Shown here: positions 34,830-44,370 of the stretch, in pieces
Layout: every line of letters starts with the position of its first letter
Numbering within the stretch: the first letter of the stretch is position 1
NCBI RefSeq assembly: GCF_030263935.1
Contig: NZ_CP127162.1
Location: 2,799,501 to 2,863,500, forward strand
Direction: 5' to 3'
From: Paenibacillus polygoni
Lineage (GTDB): Bacteria; Bacillota; Bacilli; Paenibacillales; Paenibacillaceae
Length of the DNA stretch: 64,000 nt
The notes under the pieces: model-generated
Told to the model about the DNA's origin: nothing
The model's database searches: none
The model's input: the letters and a program-made list of their open reading frames with translations, nothing else
Translations under genes and position numbers: made by a program

Positions 34830-36068
34830 TCAAATGATCTCTTTCCTTTTACCTAAATAAATATATAGAACTATTCCGGTTATCATGCACAAAGCTGCAC
34901 ATAAACCGATAAATCCATACCCGGCTTGGAGTCCGCGATATAGCCCTAGCTGAGTATCTGCTCCGAAAATACCTTTTGTTATTTCGATAACTAACCCGAT
35001 TAGATAATTACCTATGACACTGCCGACTCCCATAAGCGTTACCGTAAAAGTAATGGCCGTGTCACTCCCATTAGGATATCTCCTAGCAATAAATGCCATT
35101 ACCGTTGGATAAATCATAGCAATCCCTATTCCAGCAGCGGCAAAGAAAAAAGCTAGTTCTTCCCCGCCAAAAATAGCAATAAACGTACAAACCGCAGAGA
35201 TCCCCGAAAAAATAGTTAAGGATAATGTAAAACCAATTTTATCTGTTAACGGTCCAAGCAATAGTCTTGCAAGTGAAAAACATAAGAAGAAGGCAGAGAG
35301 CATTCCCGATGCGGCAACGGTATCCCAATCGTAAGCTTTTTCTAAAAAGTTAACGAGCCAGCCTCCTACAGCCAACTCGGATACAACACCAAAGGATAGG
35401 ATAAGCACCATGAGCCATAAAACAGGATCTTTAATTAGCGTTTTAAGAGGAACACGGTCTTCCCTTGAAATATCATCGCCAGGAAAAGAACTAAACAGCG
35501 CGAAAACAATAGGAATAATAGATAATAGCAGCATAACAAGATACATTCCACGCCAGTCCAGTGTATAACCGTTAATGGTAACCTTCATTAGACCTGTTGC
35601 AATAAGCGGGGCTACCGTTGAACTCAGACCATAGAAACCGTGAGTTAAATTCATCATCGTGCCCGTGTTCTTAACAAAAATACGAGCCCCCAGTATGGCT
35701 AGCCCGATCTCCAGCATCCCGTTACCGATATACATTAAGAAATATGAAGCTGAAAACATGGCATAATGCTGCGAGAAAAAAATGAATATTCCCGAGAGAG
35801 CCATAGAAGCAAAAGATATAACCGTCACCCGTTTGATTCCCCATATTCTTGTCAGGTAAGCTGTAAATGAACAAGCAAGCAAATAACCTAACGCATTAAG
35901 CGATAATAAGGTACCCAGCTGAGACTCATTTAACATAAAATCGAATTGAATTCGTGGAATCGCAGGTCCTTTACTATTTTCTGAGAAACCAAAAATGATA
36001 AAACCGATAAATATGGTAGCAAGCTGCATAGCATAAATTTTGTTGATTTTCCCTGTACTTTTTTTCAC
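34830..36068 (-). CDS. MFS transporter
   Basis: A 412-residue membrane protein with about 12 hydrophobic segments. It starts KKSTGKINKIYAMQLATIFIGF; the first loop reads PAIPRIQFDFMLNESQLGTL and the helix 2-3 loop ACSFTAYLTRIWGIKRVTV. The pattern is like sugar (fucose/glucose) or FucP-like MFS permeases of Firmicutes, but I cannot fix the substrate. Frame continues to 36104, yet AAGGAG precedes the GTG at 36068 by 12 bases and no closer ATG is in frame. It stands alone downstream of nothing obviously linked; the xylanase gene lies on its upstream side. Confidence 0.75.
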   Translation of the reverse strand: MKKSTGKINKIYAMQLATIFIGFIIFGFSENSKGPAIPRIQFDFMLNESQLGTLLSLNALGYLLACSFTAYLTRIWGIKRVTVISFASMALSGIFIFFSQHYAMFSASYFLMYIGNGMLEIGLAILGARIFVKNTGTMMNLTHGFYGLSSTVAPLIATGLMKVTINGYTLDWRGMYLVMLLLSIIPIVFALFSSFPGDDISREDRVPLKTLIKDPVLWLMVLILSFGVVSELAVGGWLVNFLEKAYDWDTVAASGMLSAFFLCFSLARLLLGPLTDKIGFTLSLTIFSGISAVCTFIAIFGGEELAFFFAAAGIGIAMIYPTVMAFIARRYPNGSDTAITFTVTLMGVGSVIGNYLIGLVIEITKGIFGADTQLGLYRGLQAGYGFIGLCAALCMITGIVLYIYLGKRKEII

Positions 36069-36227
36069 TGTTATGTACGTCTCCTTATCCCTATATATGA
36101 ACATATCATTATACTATATCGAGAAAATCACTTTATAAATATAATATTTTAAGTTTGGTATATAAGAATATAGAACTAGCATAGATTGCAAAAGTTAAAT
36201 TTACGCTCTTCGTGAAGTGAGCTTCAT

Positions 36228-36285
36228 AAAAGAAGGACGCTGCTTCCTATTCAGCTTACAGCTAAATAGTTAACAACGTCCCTTT
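36228..36285 (-). terminator. Intrinsic terminator of the xylanase gene
   Basis: Minus strand: GGGACG ... CTATTTAGCT-GTA-AGCTGAATAG ... CGTCC followed by TTCTTTT, 10 bases after the stop. Confidence 0.7.
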
Positions 36286-36294
36286 TACATGATA

Positions 36295-39200
36295 TTAGTT
36301 CAAACTTAGTAATTGATGCAAAATCACCGCTGCTTCTGCCCGGATCGCTGTAGCCTTAGGCAGGAATTTGCCATTTGGCATACCGCTGATGATGCCTGCT
36401 TGCTTCATCGTTGCTACCGCTTCCTTGGCATAATCCGAAATTGCTGAATGATCTGCAAAAGTTGATCCTTGGTTGTTCGTGTTCCCCGTGAATTCAGTCG
36501 CCTTTAATGCTCTAAGCGTCATTACTGCCATATCTTCACGAGTAATTTTATCATGGACGCCAAAGGTTCCATTCTTCTTACCCTGAACGATTCCTGCTTG
36601 ATATGCCGCTATAATCGCTTCAGAATACCATTGCCCCTTCTCTACGTCACTGAAGTTTACTTCTGTATTCGCAGCTTCCAGGTTAAGTGTACTGATCAGC
36701 ATTTGTACGAATTCAGCACGTGTAACTTCTTTTCGAGGTAAAAACGATTGATCCGTTGCACCTTTCACGATATTACGAGCTGCTAACGCAGAAATGCTCT
36801 CTTTCGCCCACTCCGTTTGATTTAAATCAGTGAAGTTCACATTTACATGTCCCATTGTGAATTTACTGAAGTCATTAACACGAAACTCTACCATAGAGGT
36901 AGCTGGATTATAGTGTCCGTTGTTAATGATCTGCAAGCTGTCGTTGCCGTTTATGGAGTACACAACCACTTGTTCCTTTTTCTCATTATCTTTTGAAGTA
37001 TAAGGAATCAAGATTTGAATCTTTTGGTTTTTGCCTGCATTACTGATTTGCTTTCCGCCAATGGTTAATTGGAAGTCGAGCACAGGATTGTTTCCGACTT
37101 TACTGCGAACTGCATCCGTTAATGAATTGTTATCCACTTTTTCGATGCTGAATTCTGCATCGGTCGTATCCGCCGAGTCAGGAATGAAAGTGCTAGGCAC
37201 AACTAATTTAGCTAGACCCGCATTGATTTCTAATTCCTTGACACCAGATGCCTTAGCTGTCTTAATCTGGTCAACTGGCAGTTTCACATTCACCTTTGTT
37301 GTACCGCTTGGTAATGGAATTTCGAACAAGATGCGGCCTGCTTTTACTTTCTTCAACGCTTCAGTGAAAGCTGCATTGCTCACTTTTGCGGTAGCATGAC
37401 CATTCGCATCCTTGCTCACCTGTATTGAAGCTGACTCATTTGTATTTTGATTGGTGTTTGGTGACGGACTTGGCGCTGGACTCGGTGATGGACTTGGTGT
37501 TGGATTTGGTGTTGGATTTGGATTCGGATTTGGAGCTGTCTCCTTATCCTTGAACTGAAGAACACCGAATCTCGATGTATTCGTATAAGATAGACCCGTA
37601 GGATCATTCCATATGAATACACTATCCCTGGAACCCCCGTCCTGGTCATCATTTACCTGTAGATCAAAACCAATTACTGTATTCGGAGTCACTTTAATCT
37701 TATCCAGTGATATTGCTGCTTCGACAACATATCCTCCTGGAACAATTTTAGTCTGCGAAGTGAAATTATCTTCCGATGCATGCCCAGCGGTCGTTCTCAC
37801 ATTTTTGAAATTAATACGATACTGACCATCATCATCTTGATATGCTGTTGTCTTTCCATTATTCTGATCCACAAAAATTTCAATGGAATCTTGTTCATGA
37901 GCACTTTCTTTAATAGCATCGCTTAATACGCTGTCTGTGACCATTGCATATACGTATAAGTTTTCATCATCCCACATCGTGCGGAAATCTGCTTTGGCTG
38001 CTCCACTGCCTGTCTGCTCAACTTTCACATCCGTTTTATACACAGGTGCACTCGCCCAAACTGCATCCAGTTCACCATCAATGATAGGTGTGCCTTTGAT
38101 AGCAGTTCCGATTTTCGTTGCTTCAATATAAGTGAGTACCCCGTATCCTTGTGTATCATACTCCTGCGCATTTCGCGGGTCACTCCATGATACGATCATG
38201 CCATTCCCGCCCTGTTCAGAGCCATCGTTAACACCAAGGTCAGTTACTCTTACATCGAATTTGACTTTATCTCCGAGTTTTCCTTCCAGTGGAATTGCTG
38301 TTGTTAATACGTATCCACCTTCTACTTCAGTTACTGATGAGTCATCGCGTGTAAATGTCCGTTTATTGTTACCACCCTCATCCGTAAACAGTTCAATCTT
38401 ATCTGTAGAGTCTTTCGTGTTATCTTTCACTGCCACTCGAACATATAAATGAAGCGCGTCCCACAACAATTTTACATCTGCTTCAAGTGTACCAAGACTT
38501 TCCGTTTTCATAGCCGGAATTGTACCCCAGGCAATATCTTGAGGATCCCCTGCTTTTGGTGTACCTTGCGCTGCGGTAGCCGCTTTTCCGGAGACAGGAA
38601 GTTTGGAAGGGAATATTGTTTTTACCGCTTCAATCATTCCCCAGTACGCATATTTAATTTGATGTTGTTTGTCAAATGGGAAAGGTGCATCCTGGCGATC
38701 GATCGGACGGTTATGAAGCCAGGTAAAATCATCTGCTATGCCCCAGAGTGTCACATTGCTAATCCAACCTTCAGGGTTCTTATCTGTTCTTCCAAGATCA
38801 TCTAGGCGTATCAACTCTTTGAATAATTCTTTGTATCGGTACCCTTGCGATACGAGCAAGTTCTCAGGAATTGTATCATAGCTCGTCGTATTATTGGTGT
38901 ATACAGATACGTCAACCTCTGTTAATTGATTATCAAAACCTGCTTCACCGAATTTTCGAATCGAATCTGAGATTTGTTCAATGGAAGGACCGCTGATATT
39001 AATATGTGTTTGGTGACCGACTCCATCGATAGGTATACCTTCGTCTCTAAGTTTCACAGCAAGATCATACATGAAATCGCGTTTTTTCGGACTATGTGTA
39101 TTATAGTCATTGATGTACAGCTTCGCATATGGAAGTTCTTCTCTCGCTACCTTGAATGCAGTTCTAATAAAGTCAATCCCAGTTAACCGGTACCATTCAC

Positions 39201-40755
39201 TTCTGCGCATACCGTCCGGCTGACTTTCGTCAATGACTTCATTAACTACATCAATGTCATGGATTGTAACTCCCATATCCTTAAAGTGGCGAAGCACAAC
39301 TTGTATATAATTCGTTAGTCTATCCAGAACGAGTTGCTTATTCGCTTCCGTTGCTTCAAGAGCTACGCCATTTGCATCCTTAAACATCCACTCTGCAGCC
39401 TGTGAGTGCCACGCAAGAGTATGTAGCCGCAAATTTAGATTATTGTCCTTTGCATACTGTGCAATTATATCCGCTGACGAGAAGTTCCATTTCCCTTCGG
39501 ACGGACTCAGGGACTGCGGTTTCATTGAGTTCTCAGCAACAACGGAATTATAGTGAAAATCAAGAAGCTGCTGAATATTTCCACTCAATCGAGGAGGTTC
39601 CACTGCTGCCCCAATATCGAAGTATTTTTCATAAACCGTTTTGAGTGCGTCAATGTCAGTTTGAATTGGCAACGGCGTTTGACCTGATGCAGGAGCACTT
39701 AATGATATCTGAAAATCATCTAGGTAAAACGATCTTGCCTCAGCAGGCTTTTCTGCTGATTCAACATAAACGTTAAGTACTTCAGGTGCCGCAGGTACAG
39801 TATATGTACCTTTCAACTGTATCCACTCTCCTGATGTGACAAGTACGTCTGAGGATACATTTGAAAAGCTGTTTTTGCCTGATTGAACTGATATTCGAAG
39901 TGTCGTAGGCTTCGAATCAGGTGCCATTTTCACCCATGCGGATAAGTCGTATTTTTCATTTGGATTCATCTTTTTTAGTACATCGAGAATAGGTCCATCA
40001 TACTGCTCAGAAATCGTAGTCAGCAAGCTTTTTGAACCGCCTGTTGTATGATTATCTAGATCAGTAACACTGATCTGACCATCTCCATTGCGACGAATCC
40101 ATTTTCCTTGGCCGTCTTCAAAATCAAATAAATGACCTGGTTGGTCAATTTCCCCATCACCCGGTAATGTTGGCTCAGAGTCTTCTGGCAGTTTGACAAG
40201 TTTAGCAGAGAACGTATCGATGTAATAATCAACCGTTGCATTGTCGGTGGATTGTACATACACTTGATATCCGCTCGCACGCTTATCAACTTGAACCTCT
40301 CCTACCAGTTGTACCCAGTCGGCTTCTGTTACGGTATTTGAGTTAATTTTAACGTAAGTAGCCGGATTGTCTTTACCATCTACTTTTGGCAAATCAGATT
40401 GGTTCAGTGTCAATTCAATAGTAGCTGAACCTTTTTCTTTTAGTTTGGCATAGATTGAGAACTCATAGGTAGCACCCTTTACCAGTTTTTCTGTTACATT
40501 CATCCCTGGTCCATTCCATGTCGCTGTACGCCCCGTTGTCAGCAAACTTCCGTTGCCGCTCTGCGCATCATACGTACTTTGTGTAACGGTTTCAGAACCG
40601 CGCTTGAACCACCCATCAACTCCTGACTCAAAATCACTGCTTACAACCGTCTCACCGACTGCAGCAGCATCTGCTTTGGGAAGCCATATACCTTGTGGTG
40701 CCATGATGGTTATGCACATGATGAAAGCTAATACACTTGATATTTTACTCCTCAT
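36295..40755 (-). CDS. Cell-surface multidomain xylanase: CBM22-CBM22-GH10-CBM9-CBM9-SLH3
   Basis: A 1486-residue endo-beta-1,4-xylanase bound to the cell wall. Order: signal peptide 1-31 (ending KADAAA); two CBM22 modules about 37-190 and 208-352; GH10 barrel about 361-720 with acid/base Glu in DVVNEVIDES (506) and nucleophile in LTEVDVS (613); two CBM9 modules about 740-1095; a Pro/Ser/Asn linker; a ~150-residue beta-rich domain; three SLH repeats about 1302-1486 (NFTDL.., NFSDVEKGQWY, TFADHSAISDYA). The frame is open 132 bases upstream, but AAGGGAGGGAACGTA fits the ATG at 40755. This architecture is typical of Paenibacillus and Clostridium xylanases. A cre site and tandem repeats lie upstream. 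Confidence 0.93.
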   Translation of the reverse strand: MRSKISSVLAFIMCITIMAPQGIWLPKADAAAVGETVVSSDFESGVDGWFKRGSETVTQSTYDAQSGNGSLLTTGRTATWNGPGMNVTEKLVKGATYEFSIYAKLKEKGSATIELTLNQSDLPKVDGKDNPATYVKINSNTVTEADWVQLVGEVQVDKRASGYQVYVQSTDNATVDYYIDTFSAKLVKLPEDSEPTLPGDGEIDQPGHLFDFEDGQGKWIRRNGDGQISVTDLDNHTTGGSKSLLTTISEQYDGPILDVLKKMNPNEKYDLSAWVKMAPDSKPTTLRISVQSGKNSFSNVSSDVLVTSGEWIQLKGTYTVPAAPEVLNVYVESAEKPAEARSFYLDDFQISLSAPASGQTPLPIQTDIDALKTVYEKYFDIGAAVEPPRLSGNIQQLLDFHYNSVVAENSMKPQSLSPSEGKWNFSSADIIAQYAKDNNLNLRLHTLAWHSQAAEWMFKDANGVALEATEANKQLVLDRLTNYIQVVLRHFKDMGVTIHDIDVVNEVIDESQPDGMRRSEWYRLTGIDFIRTAFKVAREELPYAKLYINDYNTHSPKKRDFMYDLAVKLRDEGIPIDGVGHQTHINISGPSIEQISDSIRKFGEAGFDNQLTEVDVSVYTNNTTSYDTIPENLLVSQGYRYKELFKELIRLDDLGRTDKNPEGWISNVTLWGIADDFTWLHNRPIDRQDAPFPFDKQHQIKYAYWGMIEAVKTIFPSKLPVSGKAATAAQGTPKAGDPQDIAWGTIPAMKTESLGTLEADVKLLWDALHLYVRVAVKDNTKDSTDKIELFTDEGGNNKRTFTRDDSSVTEVEGGYVLTTAIPLEGKLGDKVKFDVRVTDLGVNDGSEQGGNGMIVSWSDPRNAQEYDTQGYGVLTYIEATKIGTAIKGTPIIDGELDAVWASAPVYKTDVKVEQTGSGAAKADFRTMWDDENLYVYAMVTDSVLSDAIKESAHEQDSIEIFVDQNNGKTTAYQDDDGQYRINFKNVRTTAGHASEDNFTSQTKIVPGGYVVEAAISLDKIKVTPNTVIGFDLQVNDDQDGGSRDSVFIWNDPTGLSYTNTSRFGVLQFKDKETAPNPNPNPTPNPTPSPSPSPAPSPSPNTNQNTNESASIQVSKDANGHATAKVSNAAFTEALKKVKAGRILFEIPLPSGTTKVNVKLPVDQIKTAKASGVKELEINAGLAKLVVPSTFIPDSADTTDAEFSIEKVDNNSLTDAVRSKVGNNPVLDFQLTIGGKQISNAGKNQKIQILIPYTSKDNEKKEQVVVYSINGNDSLQIINNGHYNPATSMVEFRVNDFSKFTMGHVNVNFTDLNQTEWAKESISALAARNIVKGATDQSFLPRKEVTRAEFVQMLISTLNLEAANTEVNFSDVEKGQWYSEAIIAAYQAGIVQGKKNGTFGVHDKITREDMAVMTLRALKATEFTGNTNNQGSTFADHSAISDYAKEAVATMKQAGIISGMPNGKFLPKATAIRAEAAVILHQLLSLN

Positions 40756-40785
40756 TACGTTCCCTCCCTTATGATTACACCACAA

Positions 40786-40799
40786 AGCAAACGCTTTCA
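40786..40799 (-). promoter_or_regulatory. cre site (CcpA) in the xylanase leader
   Basis: Minus strand TGAAAGCGTTTGCT, 13 of 14 matches to the consensus. It lies 31 bases upstream of the start codon, probably downstream of the transcription start, where bound CcpA would block elongation. Confidence 0.7.
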
Positions 40800-40862
40800 A
40801 ATCACTTTGTGACGCTTCCTGTCTATTATGACGGGTATCCTGGTTGACGAAAACCTGACAAA

Positions 40863-40904
40863 CTATAGATCTTACTGTAAAAATCATAGATGTTACTGAA
40901 AAAC
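40863..40904. repeat. Two 21-base direct repeats upstream of the xylanase promoter
   Basis: CTATAGATCTTACTGTAAAA and TCATAGATGTTACTGAAAAA lie head to tail with a 21-base period, two turns of the helix, which suits a regulator bound as a tandem dimer on one face. Confidence 0.6.
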
Positions 40905-41060
40905 CTAAATAAAAAATAAAAGTTTCACAGTGCTTTTTACTTCAACCTAAAATGGGTAAAAAAAGTTATAATTAAGTTACATGGAAAAACATGGATAACA
41001 AGCAAGCGAATCTTATTTGCAAAACATTTATTACAACTGTCTCTAGGAGGAAAAGAAAAA

Positions 41061-42062
41061 GTGATTGAACAACCGAAATCGGAAAGTTTTATTTCGCTCG
41101 TAAAGAAAGGAAATACTTCGTCTGCCATCGCTATGGCGGGGAATGCAGTGCTTGCTTTATGCAAAGGAGGAGCATTTATATTTAGCGGCAGCGGGGCCAT
41201 GTTCGCCTCAGCCATGCATTCGCTCGCAGACGCGATCAATCAGGGATTTGTCTTTGTCGGCAGCGTATTATCTGAGAAAAAGCCCACAGATCGATTCCCT
41301 ACTGGATTTGGACGTGTAATCAACATTTTCTGTATGATTGCTGTTATTGTCGTTACGATTATGGCCTATGAGACGATTCATGAAGGAATTCATTTATTGC
41401 AGCATCCTGCCGGTCATTCAGGTGGTCTTTGGATTAATATATCTGTGCTGGTACTGAATATTCTCATTGATGGTACCATTTTAATTAAAGCAATGAAGGA
41501 GATTCTCAAAGAATCACGGGCTCCTGAGGCGAAAGGATTTGCTCTTGTTCCGGCTGCTATCAAAAATGTGGGGCGAGCTGCCCCGCCAACAAGACTTGTA
41601 TTTTATGAAGACGTGGTTGCAGTGTTAGGTGCGCTCCTTGCTTTAATCTCTGTCGTCGTCATTGCGCTCACTAACTTTGCACTCTTAGATGGCATCGTGA
41701 CTACACTCATTGGTTGTTTGATGATTGCCGTTGCTTTCCGGGTCGGATATGACAATATGATTGGGCTGATCGGGGTTGCTGCTCCTCAAGATATCGAAGA
41801 TAAGGTGTCTCAGACGATTTTTGCAGATACACATGTGGCAGATATCCAAATGATGCGCATCCTTCAGGAAGGACGTTATTACCATGTGGAAGGATTAATT
41901 GAACTTCATAAAGGTCTGACGCTGGCAGATGCTGATGATATCAAATTCCGAATTCAAGACAAACTTATGCAAAATCCAGATATCGCTGATGCAGTTATTT
42001 CTATTATTGAAGATGATGGAATTAAAAGTTGGATTAATAATGATTCAGAAAATGTAAAATAA
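41061..42062 (+). CDS. Cation diffusion facilitator (CDF) family transporter
   Basis: A 333-residue membrane protein with about five or six hydrophobic helices followed by a cytoplasmic domain of about 100 residues. Metal-site residues appear in FASAMHSLADAINQGFVF (His and Asp) and in the fifth helix YEDVVAVLGALLALI, where the usual His is replaced by Glu-Asp, as in the SLC30A9/ZNT9-like branch. CDF proteins export Zn2+, Fe2+, Mn2+ or Co2+ in exchange for protons; metal cannot be fixed here. The start is GTG with TAGGAGG 12 bases upstream. Monocistronic, with its own terminator. Confidence 0.85.
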   Translation: MIEQPKSESFISLVKKGNTSSAIAMAGNAVLALCKGGAFIFSGSGAMFASAMHSLADAINQGFVFVGSVLSEKKPTDRFPTGFGRVINIFCMIAVIVVTIMAYETIHEGIHLLQHPAGHSGGLWINISVLVLNILIDGTILIKAMKEILKESRAPEAKGFALVPAAIKNVGRAAPPTRLVFYEDVVAVLGALLALISVVVIALTNFALLDGIVTTLIGCLMIAVAFRVGYDNMIGLIGVAAPQDIEDKVSQTIFADTHVADIQMMRILQEGRYYHVEGLIELHKGLTLADADDIKFRIQDKLMQNPDIADAVISIIEDDGIKSWINNDSENVK

Positions 42063-42075
42063 AATTGTGTATATG

Positions 42076-42111
42076 AAAAGAGTCATGCTTAGGAATAAGC
42101 AGACTCTTTTT
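42076..42111 (+). terminator. Intrinsic terminator of the CDF gene
   Basis: AAAAGAGTC and GACTCTTTTT pair, with an inner TGCTTA..TAAGCA stem. Confidence 0.85.
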
Positions 42112-42655
42112 ATTTGCATCGCGCTAAAATGCACTTTTAATGTAAAAGTATTAGCCATCCTTCCGTTTCGTTGCAGCATGAGGCTCCAATATGCTGTCGC
42201 AAGAAAGCGAAAAAAGCGAATTTTAGACTTATTTCTCGCAAATCATTATTTTTTATGTAATTCATAAACTGTTCACACTATGATTTATACTCTATTTTAA
42301 TCCATTACCACATCAGCTTTGTTCTAGGAATTACTGAGAAATTAGATTCTCATTTCTGTAATTCAGATCACTTTAACAACAAAAAATGTTTATAAATCTC
42401 CCGATTCATCTCTATTTAACAAGGAAAAGTAACCGACTTTTTTATTGTATTTAACAAAAATTAAAAGCACAAAAGCTACATCCATTTTCTTTATTTCTTC
42501 TCATTTTTCTTATCTTTTTCGTCTATAAGAGACATACTTACTGCTCATTAGCAGAGATCAGCGTATTTTTTGTAGCAATTTATCTACACATTTTTTGGAT
42601 TATTCTATCATTTCCCCTTCAATTGACGAAAAAAATGACTTGCAATAAGATACAA

Positions 42656-42669
42656 GTGAAAGTATTCAC
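42656..42669. promoter_or_regulatory. Operator-like palindrome 1 (GTGA-N6-TCAC)
   Basis: GTGAAAGTATTCAC, a perfect GTGAA-N4-TTCAC repeat, matching the half sites of Crp/Fnr boxes. A second palindrome CACAAA-CA-TTTGTG overlaps its right end (42667-42680). Confidence 0.65.
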
Positions 42670-42719
42670 AAACATTTGTGTCTAACTAAAAAAATGAATA
42701 CAGAGATGTTCGATATTAT

Positions 42720-42733
42720 GTGAATTCTTTCAC
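42720..42733. promoter_or_regulatory. Operator-like palindrome 2 (GTGA-N6-TCAC)
   Basis: GTGAATTCTTTCAC, the same GTGAA-N4-TTCAC layout as palindrome 1, 64 bases downstream of it and 40 bases before the start codon of the CoA-transferase. Confidence 0.65.
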
Positions 42734-42772
42734 TATACAAATAATGGATTAAAAAATAAGGGGTGTGTCCTA

Positions 42773-44344
42773 ATGTCAAAAGTTATTACTGCAATGGAAG
42801 CTGCTAAGCTGATTAACGACGGCGATACAGTTGCAGCAAGTGGATTTGGATTGTCCTGCTGGGCTGAAGAAATGGGTATTGCTATCGAAGAACGGTTCCT
42901 TGAAACAGGTCATCCAAAAAATTTGACTGTCATTCATGCGAGCGCAGTCGGTGATCGCCGTAGCAAAGGAATGAGTCATTTAGGTCATGAAGGCTTGATC
43001 AAACGATGGATTGGCGGTATTGCTATTGCTTCACCTGCTATGGCAAAACTGATTGAAGAAGATAAATGTGAAGCTTACAACCTGCCACAAGGCGTTATTA
43101 CTCAGCTCTATCGCGAAATTGCAGCAAAACGTCCTGGCGTAATTACCAAAGTAGGACTTGGCACATTTGTTGACCCACGAATCGAAGGTGCCAAAATGTC
43201 TCCCTCAACAAAAGAAGATATCGTAAAAGTAATCGAACTTGAAGGCGAAGAGTGGTTATTCTATAAATCCTTCCCTATTCAAGTAGCTCTCATTCGAGGC
43301 ACCGTAGCAGATGAAAACGGAAATCTAACCCTTGAAAAAGAAGGACTTCATATGGAAGTACTTCCGATTGCTCAAGCTGTACGTAACTCAGGCGGTATTG
43401 TGATTGCTCAGGTTGAATCGGTTGCGAAGGCTGGCTCACTAAGTCCAAAAGATGTTGTGGTTCCTGGTATTCTAGTTGACCACATCGTTGTTGCTAGTCC
43501 TGAAAATCACTTCCAAACGGAAAACACGCAGTATAACCCAGCATTCTCAGGTCATATCAAAGTACCAACAGAAAGCATTGAAGCACTTCCGCTTGATGAG
43601 CGTAAAGTGATTGCTCGCCGCTCTGCTGCTGAGTTAAAACCTAACACGATTCTTAATCTTGGTGTCGGCATTCCTGTCAATGTATCTATCGTTTCTGCGG
43701 AAGAAGGGGTAAGTGATCAACTTATTCTTACAACCGAAGCAGGATCCATCGGCGGTGTACCCGCAGGACTGAAAGATTTTGGACATGCATATAACAGTGA
43801 AGCTATCGTTGATCATCATGCACAATTTGATTTCTATGATGGCGGCGGAATTGACCTCTCCGTACTTGGTCTGGCTCAAACTGATGGAGATGGCAATGTG
43901 AACGTAAGTAAATTCGGAACTCGTGTTGCTGGATGCGGCGGTTTCATTAATATATCCCAGTCCGCTAAAAAATTAGTCTTTGCAGGAACGTTTACGGCTG
44001 GAGGTTTGGAAGTCCGTGTTGAAGATGGAAAACTAAACATTATTAAAGAAGGTAAATCCAAGAAATTTGTGAAACAAGTTCAGCAAATTACGTTCAGCGG
44101 TGCTTATGCGACAAAAACGAACCAACCTGTTATCTATGTAACAGAACGCGCTGTATTTGAACTATTAAACGGAAAATTGACACTGACCGAAATTGCACCA
44201 GGTGTTGATCTTCAAAAACATATTCTTGATCAAATGGAATTTGAACCTGTGATTTCCCCTGATCTAAAAGAAATGGATCCTGGTATTTTCCAAGAGCAAT
44301 GGGGAGAATTGAAAAACATCCTTTTTAAACAATCAAAGAACTAA
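42773..44344 (+). CDS. Class I acyl-CoA transferase (propionate/acetate CoA-transferase type)
   Basis: A 523-residue enzyme that moves CoA from acetyl-CoA (or similar) to another carboxylate. Both halves of the family are fused in one chain: an alpha-like domain (residues 1-270, INDGDTVAASGFGLSCWAEE) and a beta-like domain (ARRSAAELKPNTILNLGVGIP). The catalytic Glu is in LTTEAGSIGGVP (about 322), equivalent to the Glu of propionate CoA-transferase and YdiF. It is the first gene of a three-gene operon with an OFA-type permease and an FMN enzyme, which suggests uptake and CoA activation of a short organic acid. Start follows AAGGGGTGTGTCCTA. Confidence 0.88.
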   Translation: MSKVITAMEAAKLINDGDTVAASGFGLSCWAEEMGIAIEERFLETGHPKNLTVIHASAVGDRRSKGMSHLGHEGLIKRWIGGIAIASPAMAKLIEEDKCEAYNLPQGVITQLYREIAAKRPGVITKVGLGTFVDPRIEGAKMSPSTKEDIVKVIELEGEEWLFYKSFPIQVALIRGTVADENGNLTLEKEGLHMEVLPIAQAVRNSGGIVIAQVESVAKAGSLSPKDVVVPGILVDHIVVASPENHFQTENTQYNPAFSGHIKVPTESIEALPLDERKVIARRSAAELKPNTILNLGVGIPVNVSIVSAEEGVSDQLILTTEAGSIGGVPAGLKDFGHAYNSEAIVDHHAQFDFYDGGGIDLSVLGLAQTDGDGNVNVSKFGTRVAGCGGFINISQSAKKLVFAGTFTAGGLEVRVEDGKLNIIKEGKSKKFVKQVQQITFSGAYATKTNQPVIYVTERAVFELLNGKLTLTEIAPGVDLQKHILDQMEFEPVISPDLKEMDPGIFQEQWGELKNILFKQSKN

Positions 44345-44370
44345 CATCTTCATAGGAAAGGGATAAAATC

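Larger units (their letters stand above)
40756..41060. other. Divergent promoter region between xylanase and CDF transporter
   Basis: 305 bases. Beside the cre site and direct repeats listed separately, the minus strand has TTTTCG-N17-CATAAT (about 40822-40850) as a weak sigma-A candidate for the xylanase. On the plus side AGGAGG precedes the CDF start; I see no clear promoter for it. Confidence 0.45.
42063..42772 (+). other. 710-base AT-rich intergenic region
   Basis: The left end holds the CDF terminator. The middle (42120-42640) is AT-rich and shows no gene with a ribosome site; a 66-codon open frame at 42067-42267 overlaps the terminator and is unlikely to be real. The right 120 bases hold the twin palindromes and the promoter of the CoA-transferase operon. 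Its length suggests an extensive regulatory region. Confidence 0.55.

Noticed and set aside
42067..42267. 66-codon open frame after the CDF gene
   Set aside because: It overlaps the CDF terminator hairpin, has no ribosome site and no recognisable features.
42300..42772. Sigma-54 (-24/-12) promoter before the CoA-transferase operon
   Set aside because: I looked for GG and GC doublets at the right 12-base separation because an NtrC-like regulator is nearby; none fits, and the regulator itself lacks the GAFTGA loop.
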